From assembly GCA_015067725.1 (NCBI GenBank), contig SVLX01000002.1, forward strand, positions 1-64,000: 64,000 nt of DNA, in the 5' to 3' direction. The DNA is from Oscillospiraceae bacterium. GTDB taxonomy: Bacteria; Bacillota; Clostridia; Oscillospirales; Oscillospiraceae. Position numbers and translations under genes: made by a program. The notes under the pieces are model-generated. The model did no database searches and was not told where the DNA came from. It worked only from the letters and a program-made list of their open reading frames with translations. Numbering within the stretch: the first letter of the stretch is position 1; each line of letters opens with the position of its first letter. Below, piece after piece: positions 53,667 to 63,627 of this stretch.

Positions 53667-56048
53667 TTATAACTTCTTCATGTGTGCAGAGGCGGTTTTT
53701 GCCATTAGTTTTTTGGTGCCAATTTCGTCAAAGGCAATTTCCAGCAGAGCATCGCCGCCCATTTTCAATACAGACAGAACAAACCCCTTTCCGAATGCGG
53801 TATGCTCCACCGTCTCACCGGGGGCATACTCCACCACGGGTGTTGGTGCACGCTTTCCGGTGTCGAAGAAGGTACTCCGGCTTCTTGCCTGCCGGTTATC
53901 CATACTCTGACGGTTGCTGGGAGTTTCCCGCCGGCTCTGCCATTCCCCTTTGCGCAGGATACATTCCTCCGGGATTTCCTTCAGGAAGCGGGAGGGCATG
54001 GCAGGATTGGTGCGACCATAGAGTGTGCGCTGGTTGGCGTGGGTGATATAGAGCTGCCGTTTTGCCCGGGTAATCGCCACATAGCACAGTCTGCGCTCCT
54101 CCTCCATCTCCTGCGGGTCACCGATTGCCCGTACACCGGGGAACAAACCTTCTTCCACGCCCACAAGGAAGACATTAGGGAATTCCAGACCTTTGGCACT
54201 GTGCATGGTCATCATCACGGCGGCGTCCGCATCGGCATCATACTGCTCAATATCGGTGTACAGGGCGACTTCCTCCAGGAATCCGGCCAACGTGGGGGTA
54301 TCGTCATTTTCCATGTAGTTCAGAATGCTGGATCGCAATTCCCGAACGTTTTCCAGTCTGGTTTGGTTTTCCTCTGTGGGTTTACTCTGAAGCATGGCCA
54401 CATAGCCAGAGCGGATGAGAAGCTCGTCATAGAATTCATCCAGAGGCATACCGCTGTCCAGCAGTGCTCTGCATCCTTCAATCAGATCATGGAATGCCGT
54501 CAGTTTTGCCGCCGACCGGTCGAGGGGATTATAAATCTTACAGTCTTTAATCACGGCATAGGCACTCTTTCCCTCTGCCGCAGACAGCCGCTCCACCATT
54601 TCCGTGGTCTTTCCACCCAGACCTCTGGCAGGCTGGTTGATGATACGCATCAGCCGCAGGTCATCATCCGGGTTATTGATGGTGCAGAGGTAGGCCAGCA
54701 TATCCTTGATTTCTGCCCGGTCAAAGAATCGTGTGCCGCCGATAATACGGTACGGAATGCCGTTGCGCTTAAAAGCGTATTCCAGTGCATTGGATTGGGC
54801 ATTTGTCCGGTAGAGTACGGCACAGGAGCGGTAACCGGTGGTTCTTGCCCGGGAGAGAATCTGGGCAGATACAAAATTAGCCTCTTCACTTTCGCTGTAG
54901 GCTTCGTAAATTACCACAGGCTCACCAGGTTCATTATCGGTCCACAAAGTCTTCCCTTTCCGTCTGCGATTGTGGGAAATCACGGCATTGGCGGCGTTCA
55001 GAATAGACTTGGTGGAGCGGTAATTCTGTTCCAGGCGAATAGTCCTTGCCCCGCTGAATTCCTGCTCAAAATTCAGAATATTTTCGATGGTGGCTCCACG
55101 GAAACGATAGATACTCTGGTCATCGTCTCCGACCACACAGATGTTCTCATACCGTCCCGCCAAAAGCGCCGCCAGACGGTACTGCATAACGTTGGTGTCC
55201 TGATACTCATCAATCAGTACATACCGAAACTTCCGCTGGTAATACTCCCGCACATCCTCAAATTGTTCCAGAAGCCGAACAGTGAGCAGAATAATGTCGT
55301 CAAAATCCACGGCATTATTGGATATCAGCCGGTTTTGGTATTCTTCATAGAGCTGGGCAATTATTTTCAACCTGTAGTCGCCTGAATCTGCCACAGACCG
55401 GGCGTAAGTCTCCCAATCCATGAGCTGGTCTTTCGCCCTGCTGATGGCAGTGAGGACCGTTCTTGCCGGGAAAGTCTTGTCATCCAGGCCACGGGCTTTG
55501 ATGACATCCTTCATTACTCGCTCTGTATCGGCGGTATCGTAAATGGTAAAATGATTGTCGAATCCCAGCCGATGAATTTCCCTTCGTAAGATCCGGCAAC
55601 AGGCAGAGTGAAAGGTCATTGCCCAGACATCCAGAGCCTTGTCCCCTACCGCCAGCTCCAGCCGCTCTTTCAGTTCCCGGGCAGCCTTGTTGGTAAAAGT
55701 AATGGCAATGATGCTCCACGGGTCGGCGGGCCGCAGAGCACAGAGCAGATCTGCCTGCTGTTCTTCCTCAGCGGTCAGGTTTTTGGGCAGATTCTCCAGA
55801 AACAGCACATCCTCCTCGGTAATCCCATAGGGAACTTCGTCGCTGTCACTACCGGAGCCAAAGCGAATAAGGTTAGCGATCCGCTGGATGAGAACCGTTG
55901 TCTTTCCACTGCCGGCACCGGCCAGCAAAAGGAGTGGCCCTTCTGTAGTCAGGGTTGCCTGTAACTGCATATCGTTCAGATGGGAAAAGCAGGAGGCAAT
56001 GTATCTCCTGCGGGCATCGCAAAATCGTTTTTCCAGTTGTTCTGTCAT
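53667..56048 (-). CDS. pcrA: UvrD/PcrA-type DNA helicase
   Basis: This superfamily 1A 3'-5' helicase of about 793 residues works in repair and in clearing replication conflicts. Motifs in order are LNDMQLQAT (Q motif), Walker A LLAGAGSGKTTVLIQRIA, IAITFTNKAARELKERL (Ia), LIDEYQDTNVMQYRL (II), VVGDDDQSIYRFRGA (III), RLEQNYRSTKSIL (IV), MTMHSAKGLEFPNVFLVG (V) and CYVAITRAKRQLYI (VI). A C-terminal Tudor-like RNAP-binding segment (VEHTAFGKGFVLSV) ends it. I use the Met before TEQLEKRF; the SD is weak (GAGGA, 13 bases away). Confidence 0.95.
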   Translation of the reverse strand: MTEQLEKRFCDARRRYIASCFSHLNDMQLQATLTTEGPLLLLAGAGSGKTTVLIQRIANLIRFGSGSDSDEVPYGITEEDVLFLENLPKNLTAEEEQQADLLCALRPADPWSIIAITFTNKAARELKERLELAVGDKALDVWAMTFHSACCRILRREIHRLGFDNHFTIYDTADTERVMKDVIKARGLDDKTFPARTVLTAISRAKDQLMDWETYARSVADSGDYRLKIIAQLYEEYQNRLISNNAVDFDDIILLTVRLLEQFEDVREYYQRKFRYVLIDEYQDTNVMQYRLAALLAGRYENICVVGDDDQSIYRFRGATIENILNFEQEFSGARTIRLEQNYRSTKSILNAANAVISHNRRRKGKTLWTDNEPGEPVVIYEAYSESEEANFVSAQILSRARTTGYRSCAVLYRTNAQSNALEYAFKRNGIPYRIIGGTRFFDRAEIKDMLAYLCTINNPDDDLRLMRIINQPARGLGGKTTEMVERLSAAEGKSAYAVIKDCKIYNPLDRSAAKLTAFHDLIEGCRALLDSGMPLDEFYDELLIRSGYVAMLQSKPTEENQTRLENVRELRSSILNYMENDDTPTLAGFLEEVALYTDIEQYDADADAAVMMTMHSAKGLEFPNVFLVGVEEGLFPGVRAIGDPQEMEEERRLCYVAITRAKRQLYITHANQRTLYGRTNPAMPSRFLKEIPEECILRKGEWQSRRETPSNRQSMDNRQARSRSTFFDTGKRAPTPVVEYAPGETVEHTAFGKGFVLSVLKMGGDALLEIAFDEIGTKKLMAKTASAHMKKL

Positions 56049-56118
56049 AACTTGTAAACCATCCTCTGTTGATGCCCCTATTTTATTACATTTTCCTCCA
56101 TCCGTAAAGAGGAAATCG

Positions 56119-56179
56119 AAAAAAAGCGCTCCTGAACCCAATCTTCTGACGCCAATCAGAAGAAATCGCTCAGAAGCGC
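56119..56179 (-). terminator. spoIIA operon terminator
   Basis: On the minus strand an outer stem (GCGCTTCTGA with TCAGGAGCGC, one mismatch) encloses a perfect inner stem (TCTTCTGA with TCAGAAGA). A T7 run follows. Confidence 0.85.
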
Positions 56180-56185
56180 GCCCAT

Positions 56186-56893
56186 TTACATCAGCTCCCG
56201 GAGATGGGATATGGCCTTTTTCTCAATTCTGGAGACCTGTACTTGTGAGACGGTAAGAATCTTAGCCACTTTCTCCTGTGTCAAGTCGTGGTAATACCGC
56301 AGCCGTATGACCATTGCCTCCCGCTCAGGCAGTTTTTCGATGGCCTGCCGCAAAGCCAGTCGCTCAAGCATGGACTCCTCAGTGCCGGAGTCTGCCAAAA
56401 TATCCTCCAAAGTAAAGCCGTCTTCTCCACACTCACGCTGAATCGACTCGGTTGCGGCGGTGGCAGTCTCTGCCAAAGCGATTTCTTCCGGGGTCAGTCC
56501 CACTTCTGCGGAGATTTCGTTGATTGTGGGTTCCCGATTCAGTTCAGCAGCAAGACGACTTCTTGTGGCTTTGATGGCAACAGACTGTTCCTTTAGGCCC
56601 CGACTGACCTTGACAGTTCCGTCATCCCGAAGAAACCGGCGGATTTCTCCGGCGATCTTAGGAACAGCATAGGTAGAAAACTGAGTCCCATACGCCGTGT
56701 CGAATCCTTCAATCGCCTTTAGAAAGCCCAGACAGCCCAATTGATACAGATCATCTCCGTCCACACCCCTGCCGAAAAATCGCCGTGCAACCGACCAAAT
56801 CAGCCCCATATTGCCGTTGAGCAGGGTTTCTGTGGCTTTACGGTCACCGGACTGGCTCAGCCGGATCAGTTCTTCTGTTGTGTATCCGCTCAT
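56186..56893 (-). CDS. sigF: Sporulation sigma factor F
   Basis: Sigma-F directs the first forespore-specific transcription after septation. The 235-residue protein has region 2 (NMGLIWSVARRFFGRGVDGDDLYQLGCLGFLKAIEGFDTAYGTQFSTYAVPKIAGEIRRFLRDDGTVKVSR), a region 3 helix set and region 4 (LPEREAMVIRLRYYHDLTQEKVAKILTVSQVQVSRIEKKAI). The order behind spoIIAA and spoIIAB fixes its identity. It overlaps spoIIAB by four bases. Confidence 0.96.
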   Translation of the reverse strand: MSGYTTEELIRLSQSGDRKATETLLNGNMGLIWSVARRFFGRGVDGDDLYQLGCLGFLKAIEGFDTAYGTQFSTYAVPKIAGEIRRFLRDDGTVKVSRGLKEQSVAIKATRSRLAAELNREPTINEISAEVGLTPEEIALAETATAATESIQRECGEDGFTLEDILADSGTEESMLERLALRQAIEKLPEREAMVIRLRYYHDLTQEKVAKILTVSQVQVSRIEKKAISHLRELM

Positions 56894-57327
56894 CTTGCGC
56901 CCCTAAGCTGAATTCTTCTGCGCATATGTACCGTTGTCCCCTTCCCCGGTTTTGAGGTGATGGTTAGAGAGGTCATGAAACTTTCCATAATGGTGAAGCC
57001 CATGCCCGAGCGGTCTATACCTCCGGTAGTGAACATAGGCTTTCTGGCTTGCTGGATATCTGCAATCCCAATGCCTTTGTCTCTGACCACAATATCCAGC
57101 ACATTCTCCGGCAAAATCCGGCATCTCAGCGTTATCGTGCCAATAGTATCGGGGTACGCATGGACAATGGCATTGGTCACCGCCTCAGAGACTGCGGTTT
57201 TGATGTCACCCAGTTCATCCAGTGTGGGGTCAAGCTGAGCGGCAAAACAGGAGACCGCAGCCCGGGCAAAGGCTTCATTGCAGGATTTGCTGGGAAACTC
57301 CAGATTCATGTAATTTTCCGGTGTCAC
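56890..57327 (-). CDS. spoIIAB: Anti-sigma F factor SpoIIAB
   Basis: SpoIIAB binds sigma-F and also phosphorylates SpoIIAA with ATP. The 145-residue GHKL-fold kinase shows the N box AVSEAVTNAIVHAY, the G1 box VRDKGIGIAD and the G2 region GIDRSGMGFTIMESF. The start is GTG 57327, which overlaps the spoIIAA stop as GTGA, with a very strong SD (GGAGGTGAT) seven bases upstream. A Met six codons later has no SD. Confidence 0.95.
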   Translation of the reverse strand: MTPENYMNLEFPSKSCNEAFARAAVSCFAAQLDPTLDELGDIKTAVSEAVTNAIVHAYPDTIGTITLRCRILPENVLDIVVRDKGIGIADIQQARKPMFTTGGIDRSGMGFTIMESFMTSLTITSKPGKGTTVHMRRRIQLRGAR

Positions 57328-57641
57328 CGAATCACCTCCCGAATCTCTACAATCTTTTCGATCCCGGCGGCTCTGAGCACTTTACGGGGTTGCTCCTTCA
57401 GTCCCTGTAACCGGAGTCTGCCGCCCAGTTGCTCCATTCTCCGCAGTGCGTTAATGACGATGGCAATGCCGGAAGAATCCATAAAGCTGACCTCCTGAAA
57501 GTCCAGAATACAGACCCCCGGAACATAGCCGTCAATCTTTTCTCCAATCCTGGTCATATAGTCTCTTGCCCTGTGGTGGTCTATTTCACCGGTCAGGGCT
57601 ACCGTGAGCTGACCATCCTGCAAGTAGCTGGTAAAATGCAT
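57324..57641 (-). CDS. spoIIAA: Anti-anti-sigma factor SpoIIAA
   Basis: SpoIIAA frees sigma-F by binding SpoIIAB when unphosphorylated. The 105-residue STAS-domain protein has LTGEIDHHRARDYM and the phospho-Ser loop VSFMDSSGIAIVINALRRM, in which Ser follows FMD, as in the family. GAGGGA precedes the ATG. It is the first gene of the operon; a segment CATGGGGAAAAA lies about 40 bases upstream and vaguely resembles a sigma-H -35, but I do not call a promoter. Confidence 0.95.
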   Translation of the reverse strand: MHFTSYLQDGQLTVALTGEIDHHRARDYMTRIGEKIDGYVPGVCILDFQEVSFMDSSGIAIVINALRRMEQLGGRLRLQGLKEQPRKVLRAAGIEKIVEIREVIR

Positions 57642-57730
57642 TTGTCTTCCCTCGTTTCTTTGGTGTTCTGGTCACTAGTATAGATTTTTCCCCATGCGGA
57701 TACAGTCGAAACCGGACGGGCAGGAAAAAA

Positions 57731-57788
57731 TCCCCACCAATTGGCGGGGAGGAAAACAGGAGCTACCGTAAAACACAGTAGCTCCTGT
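57731..57788 (-). terminator. Tandem terminators behind valS
   Basis: Read on the minus strand, the first hairpin (ACAGGAGCTAC with GTAGCTCCTGT) is followed by TTTTCC. The second (CCCCGCC with GGTGGGG) follows at once with a T6 run. Together they isolate valS from spoIIA, which lies on the same strand. Confidence 0.88.
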
Positions 57789-57807
57789 AAAATCAGGGGG
57801 TATCCAA

Positions 57808-60450
57808 TTACTTCAAGGCTTCCAGCCGTTCTTTGCTCTCCTGAAGTTGGGCGATCAGGGTGCGGAGTTTCTCCGCCTTCTCCCGCTCTGCGTTCACCAC
57901 GGCTTCGGGGGCTCTTGCGGTGAATTTCTCGTTGGCGAGTTTGCCTTCAATACCAGACAGGTTCTTCTGTGCCTTCTCCAGCTCCTTGTTCACCCGTTCC
58001 AGTTCCTTTGCCACGTCCACAAGCTGCTGCATGGGCATATACAACTTGGCATCGGCAGTGATGGCACCGGCCATATCCTCATGGCCAACAGGATCCTGTT
58101 CCAGAACAATCACTTCATCGGCAGAAGCCAGACGGAGGATGAAAGGAATACCTTCCCGGAAAGCGGCCTGTTTCTGAGTCACCACATAGAGGGTAGCCTT
58201 CTTGGAGGGCGGCACATTCATCTCCGCTCTGCGGTTACGGACAGCACGAATGGCCTCCATGACGGATTCCATATAGCCTTCTTCCTGATTGAAGACCAGT
58301 TCCTCTCTTGTCTCGGGCCAATGGGCAATAATCAGAGCAGTACCCTCGTGGGGAATCGTCTGCCAGATTTCTTCGGTGATGAAGGGCATAAAGGGATGCA
58401 AAAGCCTGAGGATCTGATCCAGCACATAGACCAGAACCTGAGTTGCGGTCCGCTTGCTCTCCGCATTCTCACCATAAAGACGGGCCTTGGTCAGTTCGAT
58501 ATACCAGTCACAGTAGGTGTCCCAGATAAAGTCGTAAATCTTCTGGACGGCAATACCCAGCTCATAACGCTCCATGTTGTCGGTCACTTCAGAAATCAGG
58601 GTGTTCAGCTTGGACAGCACCCACTTGTCTGCAATTTCCAGCTTGGCGACCTCAGGGAGCTGATTCTTCATGCCCTCAGGGACGTTCATCAACACATAGC
58701 GGCTTGCGTTCCAGAGTTTGTTGGCAAAATTGCGCATAGCCTCGCAACGTTCCACATAGAAGCGCATATCGTTACCGGGAGAGTTACCGGTAATCATGTT
58801 CATTCTCAGGGCGTCACAGCCATATTTGTCAATCATTTCCAGCGGGTCAATGCCGTTCCCCAGAGACTTGCTCATTTTCCGGCCCTTATCATCACGGACA
58901 AGGCCATGAATCAGGACGGTATGGAAAGGCGGCATCTTGGTGTGCTCACAAGCGGAGAAGACCATTCTCGCCACCCAGAAGAAGATGATGTCATAGCCGG
59001 TAACCAGCACATCGGTGGGATAGAAATAATTCAGGTCTTCCGTCTTGTCGGGCCAGCCCAGAATCTCGAAGGGCCACAGTGCAGAGGAAAACCAGGTATC
59101 CAGCACATCGGGATCCCGCTCAATATTGCTGCAGCCACACTTCTCACAAACATGGGCATCCTCCCGGCTGACGGTGATGTGTCCACACTCAGCGCAGGTC
59201 CATGCAGGAATCTGATGCCCCCACCAGAGCTGACGGGAGATACACCAGTCACGGACATTCTCCATCCAGTTCAGGTAAGTCTTGGTGAACCGCTCGGGGA
59301 CAAACTTGGTTTCCCCATCCCGGACAACCCGGATGGCCTCTTCAGCCAGAGGCTTCATCTTCACAAACCACTGGGCGGAGATGATGGGCTCAACGTCATT
59401 GTGGCAACGATAGCAGGTGCCCACATTGTGACCATGGTCCTCAATCTTCACCAGATAACCCTGCGCCTCCAAATCGGCAACAATGGCCTTTCTGGCTTCA
59501 TAGCGATCCATTCCCTCATACTTGCCACCGTAAGCATTGACCACACCATTGTCGTCCAGCACCCGGATGACCTCCAGATTGTGCCGCAGACCGACTTCAA
59601 AGTCGTTGGGGTCATGGGCAGGAGTCATCTTCACACAGCCCGTACCGAATTCCATCTCGGCATAATCATCGGCAACAACGGGAATCTCCTTATTGACCAG
59701 AGGCAGAATAACAGTCTTACCCACAATATGCTTATACCGCTCATCGTTGGGGTTGACGCAGACGCCGGTATCGCCCAGCATGGTCTCCGGGCGGGTGGTG
59801 GCCACAACGACCTCACCGGAGCCGTCAGCGAAGGGATAGCGGATGTGCCACAGGTGACCGGGCTTGTCCACATATTCTACCTCTGCGTCAGACAGGGCGG
59901 TGACACAGTTGGGACACCAGTTGATGATTCTGCTACCCTTATAAATCAGCCCCTTCTCATACAGGGACACAAAGACCTCACGAACAGCCTTGGAGCAACC
60001 CTCATCCATGGTAAACCGGGCTCTCTCCCAGTCACAGGAGGCACCCAGAGTCTTCTGCTGCTCCACAATGCGGTTGCCATACTTCCGCTTCCAATCCCAG
60101 ACACGCTCAAGGAAGCGCTCACGACCCAAATCATAGCGGGTCAGACCTTCCTTGCGCAGTTCTTCTTCCACCTTAATCTGGGTGGCAATACCGGCATGGT
60201 CTACACCGGGTACCCACAGCGCATCATAGCCCTGCATCCGCTTGAAGCGAATGAGAATGTCCTGCAAGGTGGCATCCATGGCATGACCCATGTGAAGCTG
60301 ACCGGTGACATTGGGGGGCGGCATGACGATGGTAAAGGGCTTATGCCCCTCCCGGCGGGTAGTCTGGAAGTAGCGACCGTCTTCCCACATCCGGTAAATG
60401 CGGTTTTCTACTTCCTTGGGTTCATAAATCTTGGGCAGTTCTCTTTCCAT
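57808..60450 (-). CDS. valS: Valyl-tRNA synthetase
   Basis: ValS charges tRNA-Val. The 880-residue class I enzyme has the HIGH motif in [18 protein letters not shown], the KMSKS loop in [17 protein letters not shown] and a CP1 editing domain with [17 protein letters not shown]. Zinc-type Cys pairs (CAECGH, CEKCGCS) and a C-terminal coiled-coil arm ([29 protein letters not shown]) are present. I start at the Met with AAAGGAG upstream; 21 earlier codons belong to the leader. A T-box lies upstream. The 873-codon open frame on the other strand is a shadow. Confidence 0.97.
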   Translation of the reverse strand: MERELPKIYEPKEVENRIYRMWEDGRYFQTTRREGHKPFTIVMPPPNVTGQLHMGHAMDATLQDILIRFKRMQGYDALWVPGVDHAGIATQIKVEEELRKEGLTRYDLGRERFLERVWDWKRKYGNRIVEQQKTLGASCDWERARFTMDEGCSKAVREVFVSLYEKGLIYKGSRIINWCPNCVTALSDAEVEYVDKPGHLWHIRYPFADGSGEVVVATTRPETMLGDTGVCVNPNDERYKHIVGKTVILPLVNKEIPVVADDYAEMEFGTGCVKMTPAHDPNDFEVGLRHNLEVIRVLDDNGVVNAYGGKYEGMDRYEARKAIVADLEAQGYLVKIEDHGHNVGTCYRCHNDVEPIISAQWFVKMKPLAEEAIRVVRDGETKFVPERFTKTYLNWMENVRDWCISRQLWWGHQIPAWTCAECGHITVSREDAHVCEKCGCSNIERDPDVLDTWFSSALWPFEILGWPDKTEDLNYFYPTDVLVTGYDIIFFWVARMVFSACEHTKMPPFHTVLIHGLVRDDKGRKMSKSLGNGIDPLEMIDKYGCDALRMNMITGNSPGNDMRFYVERCEAMRNFANKLWNASRYVLMNVPEGMKNQLPEVAKLEIADKWVLSKLNTLISEVTDNMERYELGIAVQKIYDFIWDTYCDWYIELTKARLYGENAESKRTATQVLVYVLDQILRLLHPFMPFITEEIWQTIPHEGTALIIAHWPETREELVFNQEEGYMESVMEAIRAVRNRRAEMNVPPSKKATLYVVTQKQAAFREGIPFILRLASADEVIVLEQDPVGHEDMAGAITADAKLYMPMQQLVDVAKELERVNKELEKAQKNLSGIEGKLANEKFTARAPEAVVNAEREKAEKLRTLIAQLQESKERLEALK

Positions 60451-60490
60451 TTGCAATCTCCTTTTTAGAAATCGATCACAGGACGAAATC

Positions 60491-60720
60491 AAAAAAATTG
60501 CGTCCTGACACAATCAGGACGCAACATTACTGTTCCGCGGTACCACCTGAATTCCCGGAAACCCGGGCACTTAAAGACTCTGTAACGGGAGTTAACCGTC
60601 CGGCTTACTGATTTCAGCACGGCTGCTCCGAGGCGACAATCCGATTCCGGGTCAGGCACTCACACCAACCGCACCCTCTCTGCAAAGACCACAACGAACG
60701 GAAACTCCTCATCCTAGCTT
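60491..60720 (-). promoter_or_regulatory. T-box riboswitch of valS
   Basis: On the minus strand the leader has the stem I signature AGAGAGGGTGCGGTTGGTGTGAG, given in parts as AGAGAGGG and GGTTGGTGTGAG. It also has the T-box GGTGGTACCGCGGAACAG (60530-60547) and a terminator, GCGTCCTGA with TCAGGACGC plus T7 (60491-60524). A GTC at 60635-60637 sits where the specifier should be and encodes Val. Uncharged tRNA-Val would favour the antiterminator. Confidence 0.92.
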
Positions 60721-60727
60721 TTAGGGT

Positions 60728-60756
60728 ATTATAGCGGATAATTTTGGCTGTGTCAA
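60728..60756 (-). promoter_or_regulatory. Promoter of valS
   Basis: On the minus strand, consensus -35 TTGACA and consensus -10 TATAAT are separated by exactly 17 bp, just before the T-box leader. Confidence 0.92.
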
Positions 60757-60810
60757 CGGAAATTTTTCAGAATGACCATAAACCGCAACGGTGTTTAACG
60801 GTGAGGCATT

Positions 60811-61512
60811 CTATGGGGTGGGTTCCAATTGATTATACGCCAATCGCTGGTCATAATCCTCCAGAACTAAACCGGTCAGGAAACTGCGGACAGCTTCATA
60901 AAATGCGGCATCGTACCGGAAGTAATGACCATTGATGTTGAGTGTGTATTCCCATACTTCATTGTACTCGTTCTCCGCTGTCCATCCGGCATAGAGGAAA
61001 CTATGGTTGAAGCCAATCTTCAGGATTATCCCATCTTCCGGTGTCTCAAACAGATACGCCAGATGCGTCCATTCATTTTGTGCGTTATCAGGAATCAACA
61101 GCTCCGGCTGTAACCGAACCAGAGATTCCTGATGGTTCAGTAAGTCATCAGGTTCAACCACGGTAACGGTTGTTCCCTGAGAACCGCCCATGTTCCGCCC
61201 GATTAAAAGGTCAAGTTTCTGCGCCTCGCCATCCATATCCGCAGGTTTATAGATCCGCATCCGCAGTGTACCTTCCTGCAAACGCTGTTGCATCAGAGAA
61301 AATGCCTGAACAAGTTCCTGGGGGATACCGGGTTCTTCGGTGGCGGGGATGGTATGCATTTGCGTAGGTTCTGTGTCCAACTGTACCGGTTGCGTTGTGG
61401 TCTGCGTGACTTCGGTGGTTTCCGGGGATGATGCCACCTGTTTACATCCAGAGAAGATGAATGCAGATGCGAGAAGCAAAGCAAGGATTCGGAAGAAAAA
61501 ACGGATCTTCAT
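60811..61512 (-). CDS. Predicted lipoprotein of unknown function
   Basis: The 233-residue protein has a lipoprotein signal peptide with the lipobox FIFSGC. A Thr/Glu/Pro-rich linker (about 22-50) precedes a helical segment (PQELVQAFSLMQQRLQEGTLRMRIYKP) and a beta-rich C-terminal domain (WTHLAYLFETPEDGIILKIGFNHSFLYAGWTAENEYNEVWEYTLNINGHYFRYDAAFY). It should be tethered to the outside of the membrane. I do not recognise the family. AAGGAGG lies before the ATG. It has its own promoter. Confidence 0.82.
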   Translation of the reverse strand: MKIRFFFRILALLLASAFIFSGCKQVASSPETTEVTQTTTQPVQLDTEPTQMHTIPATEEPGIPQELVQAFSLMQQRLQEGTLRMRIYKPADMDGEAQKLDLLIGRNMGGSQGTTVTVVEPDDLLNHQESLVRLQPELLIPDNAQNEWTHLAYLFETPEDGIILKIGFNHSFLYAGWTAENEYNEVWEYTLNINGHYFRYDAAFYEAVRSFLTGLVLEDYDQRLAYNQLEPTP

Positions 61513-61603
61513 TGCAGGTACCTCCTTATGGTTCACGATATCTGTTTGCATGGGCTGTTTCGGTGTGTGGGTCAATGTACTGTTGGATAATCATCTGTAA
61601 AAT

Positions 61604-61632
61604 AGCATAACCGATAATAAGTGATTTGTCAA
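61604..61632 (-). promoter_or_regulatory. Promoter of the unknown lipoprotein
   Basis: On the minus strand, -35 TTGACA and -10 TATGCT are separated by 17 bp, about 90 bp before the start codon. Confidence 0.72.
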
Positions 61633-61807
61633 GTACAGTCATCCGCAGGAACAGCCCATACCAAACTGCACTGCCGTTTTCGTTTCAGACGCACACCAAC
61701 GGCAAAGCTATACCCGGTTGATATCATTTCCCAACGACCATTTGACATTCCCTTCCAAATCTGCTATCCTATGCAGGTACAATTCCCAAACAAGCGAGGA
61801 AACAGAA

Positions 61808-63091
61808 ATGGAACAACTGACTGAACTTTACACCACCATGGGGGTCTCCCCCGCGGTATATCAATACGGTGAAGAAGCCATTGCCCGTCTCCGGGACAGA
61901 TTCGAGGAAATCGACCGGATTGCGGAGTACAATCAGGCCAAAGTCCTGAGAGCCATGCAGAAGCACCGTGTCTCTGCCGCCTGTTTTGCCGCCACTACCG
62001 GCTATGGCTATGACGATGTGGGGCGGGACAACTTAGAGCGGGTCTATGCCGATGTCTTCCACACGGAGGCGGCTCTGGTGCGTCCCCAGATTACCTGCGG
62101 CACTCATGCTCTGGCGGTCGCCCTGTCTGCCAATCTCCTACCCGGTGACGAGCTGCTGTCTCCGGCAGACGGTCCTTATGATACCTTAGAGGAAGTCATC
62201 GGCATCCGGGAGAGTCCCTGCTCCCTGAAGGAGTACGGTGTCTCTTACCGTCAGGTTGACCTGCTCCCCGATGGCAGTTTCGACTATGAGAACATCCGCA
62301 AAGCCATCAATGAGAAGACCAAACTGGTTACCATCCAGCGCTCTAAAGGCTATGCCACCCGCCCCACCTTCTCGGTAAAGCAAATTGGCGAACTGATTGC
62401 CTTTGTCAAGTCCATTAAGCCCGACCTCATCTGCATGGTGGACAACTGCTATGGTGAGTTTGTGGAGACCATTGAGCCCTCGGATGTGGGGGCAGATATG
62501 GTGGTTGGCTCCCTGATTAAGAATCCCGGTGGCGGCCTGGCTCCCATTGGCGGTTATATCTGTGGTACAAAGGCTTGCGTTTCCCGTTGCGCTTTCCGCC
62601 TGTCTGCCCCCGGTTTGGGACAGGAAGTGGGCGCAAACCTGGGTCTGATGCCCCAGCTCTATCAGGGCTTCTTTATGGCACCCACGGTGGTAGCCGGTGC
62701 GGAGAAGGGCGCAGTCTTTGCGGCAAACCTCTATGAGCCTCTGGGCTTCCGCTGTATCCCCGGAGCAAGCGAGACCCGCCACGACATCATTCAGGCGGTG
62801 GAGCTGGGCAGTGAGGCCGCTATGGTCGCCTTCTGCCGGGGCATTCAGGCCGCCGCGCCGGTGGACAGCTTTGCCACTCCCCTGCCCTGGGATATGCCCG
62901 GCTATGACAGCAAGGTGATTATGGCCGCAGGTGCGTTTGTTCAGGGCTCGTCCATTGAACTGTCTGCCGATGGGCCGATCCGTCCGCCCTATGCCGTTTA
63001 TTTCCAGGGCGGTCTTACCTGGTATCATGCCAAACTGGGCATTCTCATGAGTCTGCAGCAGCTCTGTGATGCAGGAATCGTTCAGCTATAG
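61808..63091 (+). CDS. Methionine gamma-lyase-like PLP enzyme (aluminium-resistance family)
   Basis: This 427-residue PLP protein belongs to the family annotated as methionine gamma-lyase or aluminium resistance protein (YnbB-like). It shows FAATTGYGYDDVGRDNLERVYADVFHTEAALVRPQ, ITCGTHALAVAL, CMVDNCYGEFVE and the Schiff-base Lys in SLIKNPGGGLAPIGGY. The true reaction of this family is not well settled; carbon-sulfur lyase activity is presumed from fold. GAGG lies eight bases before the ATG; 30 earlier codons look noncoding. Codon use suggests good expression. Confidence 0.9.
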   Translation: MEQLTELYTTMGVSPAVYQYGEEAIARLRDRFEEIDRIAEYNQAKVLRAMQKHRVSAACFAATTGYGYDDVGRDNLERVYADVFHTEAALVRPQITCGTHALAVALSANLLPGDELLSPADGPYDTLEEVIGIRESPCSLKEYGVSYRQVDLLPDGSFDYENIRKAINEKTKLVTIQRSKGYATRPTFSVKQIGELIAFVKSIKPDLICMVDNCYGEFVETIEPSDVGADMVVGSLIKNPGGGLAPIGGYICGTKACVSRCAFRLSAPGLGQEVGANLGLMPQLYQGFFMAPTVVAGAEKGAVFAANLYEPLGFRCIPGASETRHDIIQAVELGSEAAMVAFCRGIQAAAPVDSFATPLPWDMPGYDSKVIMAAGAFVQGSSIELSADGPIRPPYAVYFQGGLTWYHAKLGILMSLQQLCDAGIVQL

Positions 63092-63097
63092 CGAAAA

Positions 63098-63143
63098 TCC
63101 CGACCTCCGGAACCAAAACCACAGGAGGTCGGGACTGTTTTTA
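63098..63143. terminator. Bidirectional terminator
   Basis: TCCCGACCTCC pairs perfectly with GGAGGTCGGGA. CTGTTTTTA follows on plus and TTTTCG on minus, between two convergent genes. Confidence 0.88.
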
Positions 63144-63479
63144 GAAATAGACATTGAGCAACCGGATAAGAACAGGAATCACCAGCGTCACCACGGAAAT
63201 CAGCCAGGGATAAAACACCTTCCGGGAGAAGCACATCAGGAGCAGGCTTCCACCGGTAATATATAGTGGCCATTGCACCGCCTGAATTCTGGGCACCATA
63301 ATGGAGTAACTCCCGGTTTTCGCCAAAATGATTCCCACATAATCCGGTAATTCCGCCAAATTTTGTTTTGCCAGAATAACGGCCACAACAATCACAGGTA
63401 CAGCCAGAAAGAACTTGCGAAACCAAAAAATAAACTGACCGGCAGACCGGAAGAAGCTGCCCACAGGCTTTAATGTCAT
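63141..63479 (-). CDS. Small three-helix membrane protein, unknown
   Basis: The 112-residue protein has a basic amphipathic N-terminus (MTLKPVGSFFRSAGQFIFWFRK) and about three membrane spans (about 23-37, 69-84, 91-111). No known motif is visible. The start has GGAGG seven bases upstream; a much longer open frame continues upstream but crosses a promoter and lacks coding character. It is divergent to the leader-peptide/ABC exporter unit. Function unknown. Confidence 0.75.
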   Translation of the reverse strand: MTLKPVGSFFRSAGQFIFWFRKFFLAVPVIVVAVILAKQNLAELPDYVGIILAKTGSYSIMVPRIQAVQWPLYITGGSLLLMCFSRKVFYPWLISVVTLVIPVLIRLLNVYF

Positions 63480-63545
63480 ATTGAACCCTCCAGAAAGAAT
63501 GGTACTTTTGCCGAAAGAAATCATCGACCGTCGATTCATGGACAT

Positions 63546-63574
63546 ATCATAGCATATTCTTGCCCAAAGCGCAA
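63546..63574 (-). promoter_or_regulatory. Promoter of the small membrane protein
   Basis: On the minus strand, -35 TTGCGC and -10 TATGAT are 17 bp apart. Downstream in the leader lies the perfect palindrome ATCGAC-C-GTCGAT (63521-63533), which could be an operator. Confidence 0.65.
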
Positions 63575-63627
63575 GGGCGGGATTCTCCTCTTTAAGTTCC
63601 ATTTTCTGATTTTTCCGGAAAAAACAC

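Noticed and set aside
57642-57730. Sigma-H promoter for spoIIAA
   Set aside because: Expected from known biology, but the candidate -35 and -10 segments match the consensus too poorly to report as a site.
57847-60468. An 873-codon open frame opposite valS
   Set aside because: Shadow of a strongly codon-biased gene; ValS motifs are complete on the minus strand and the opposite translation is not protein-like.
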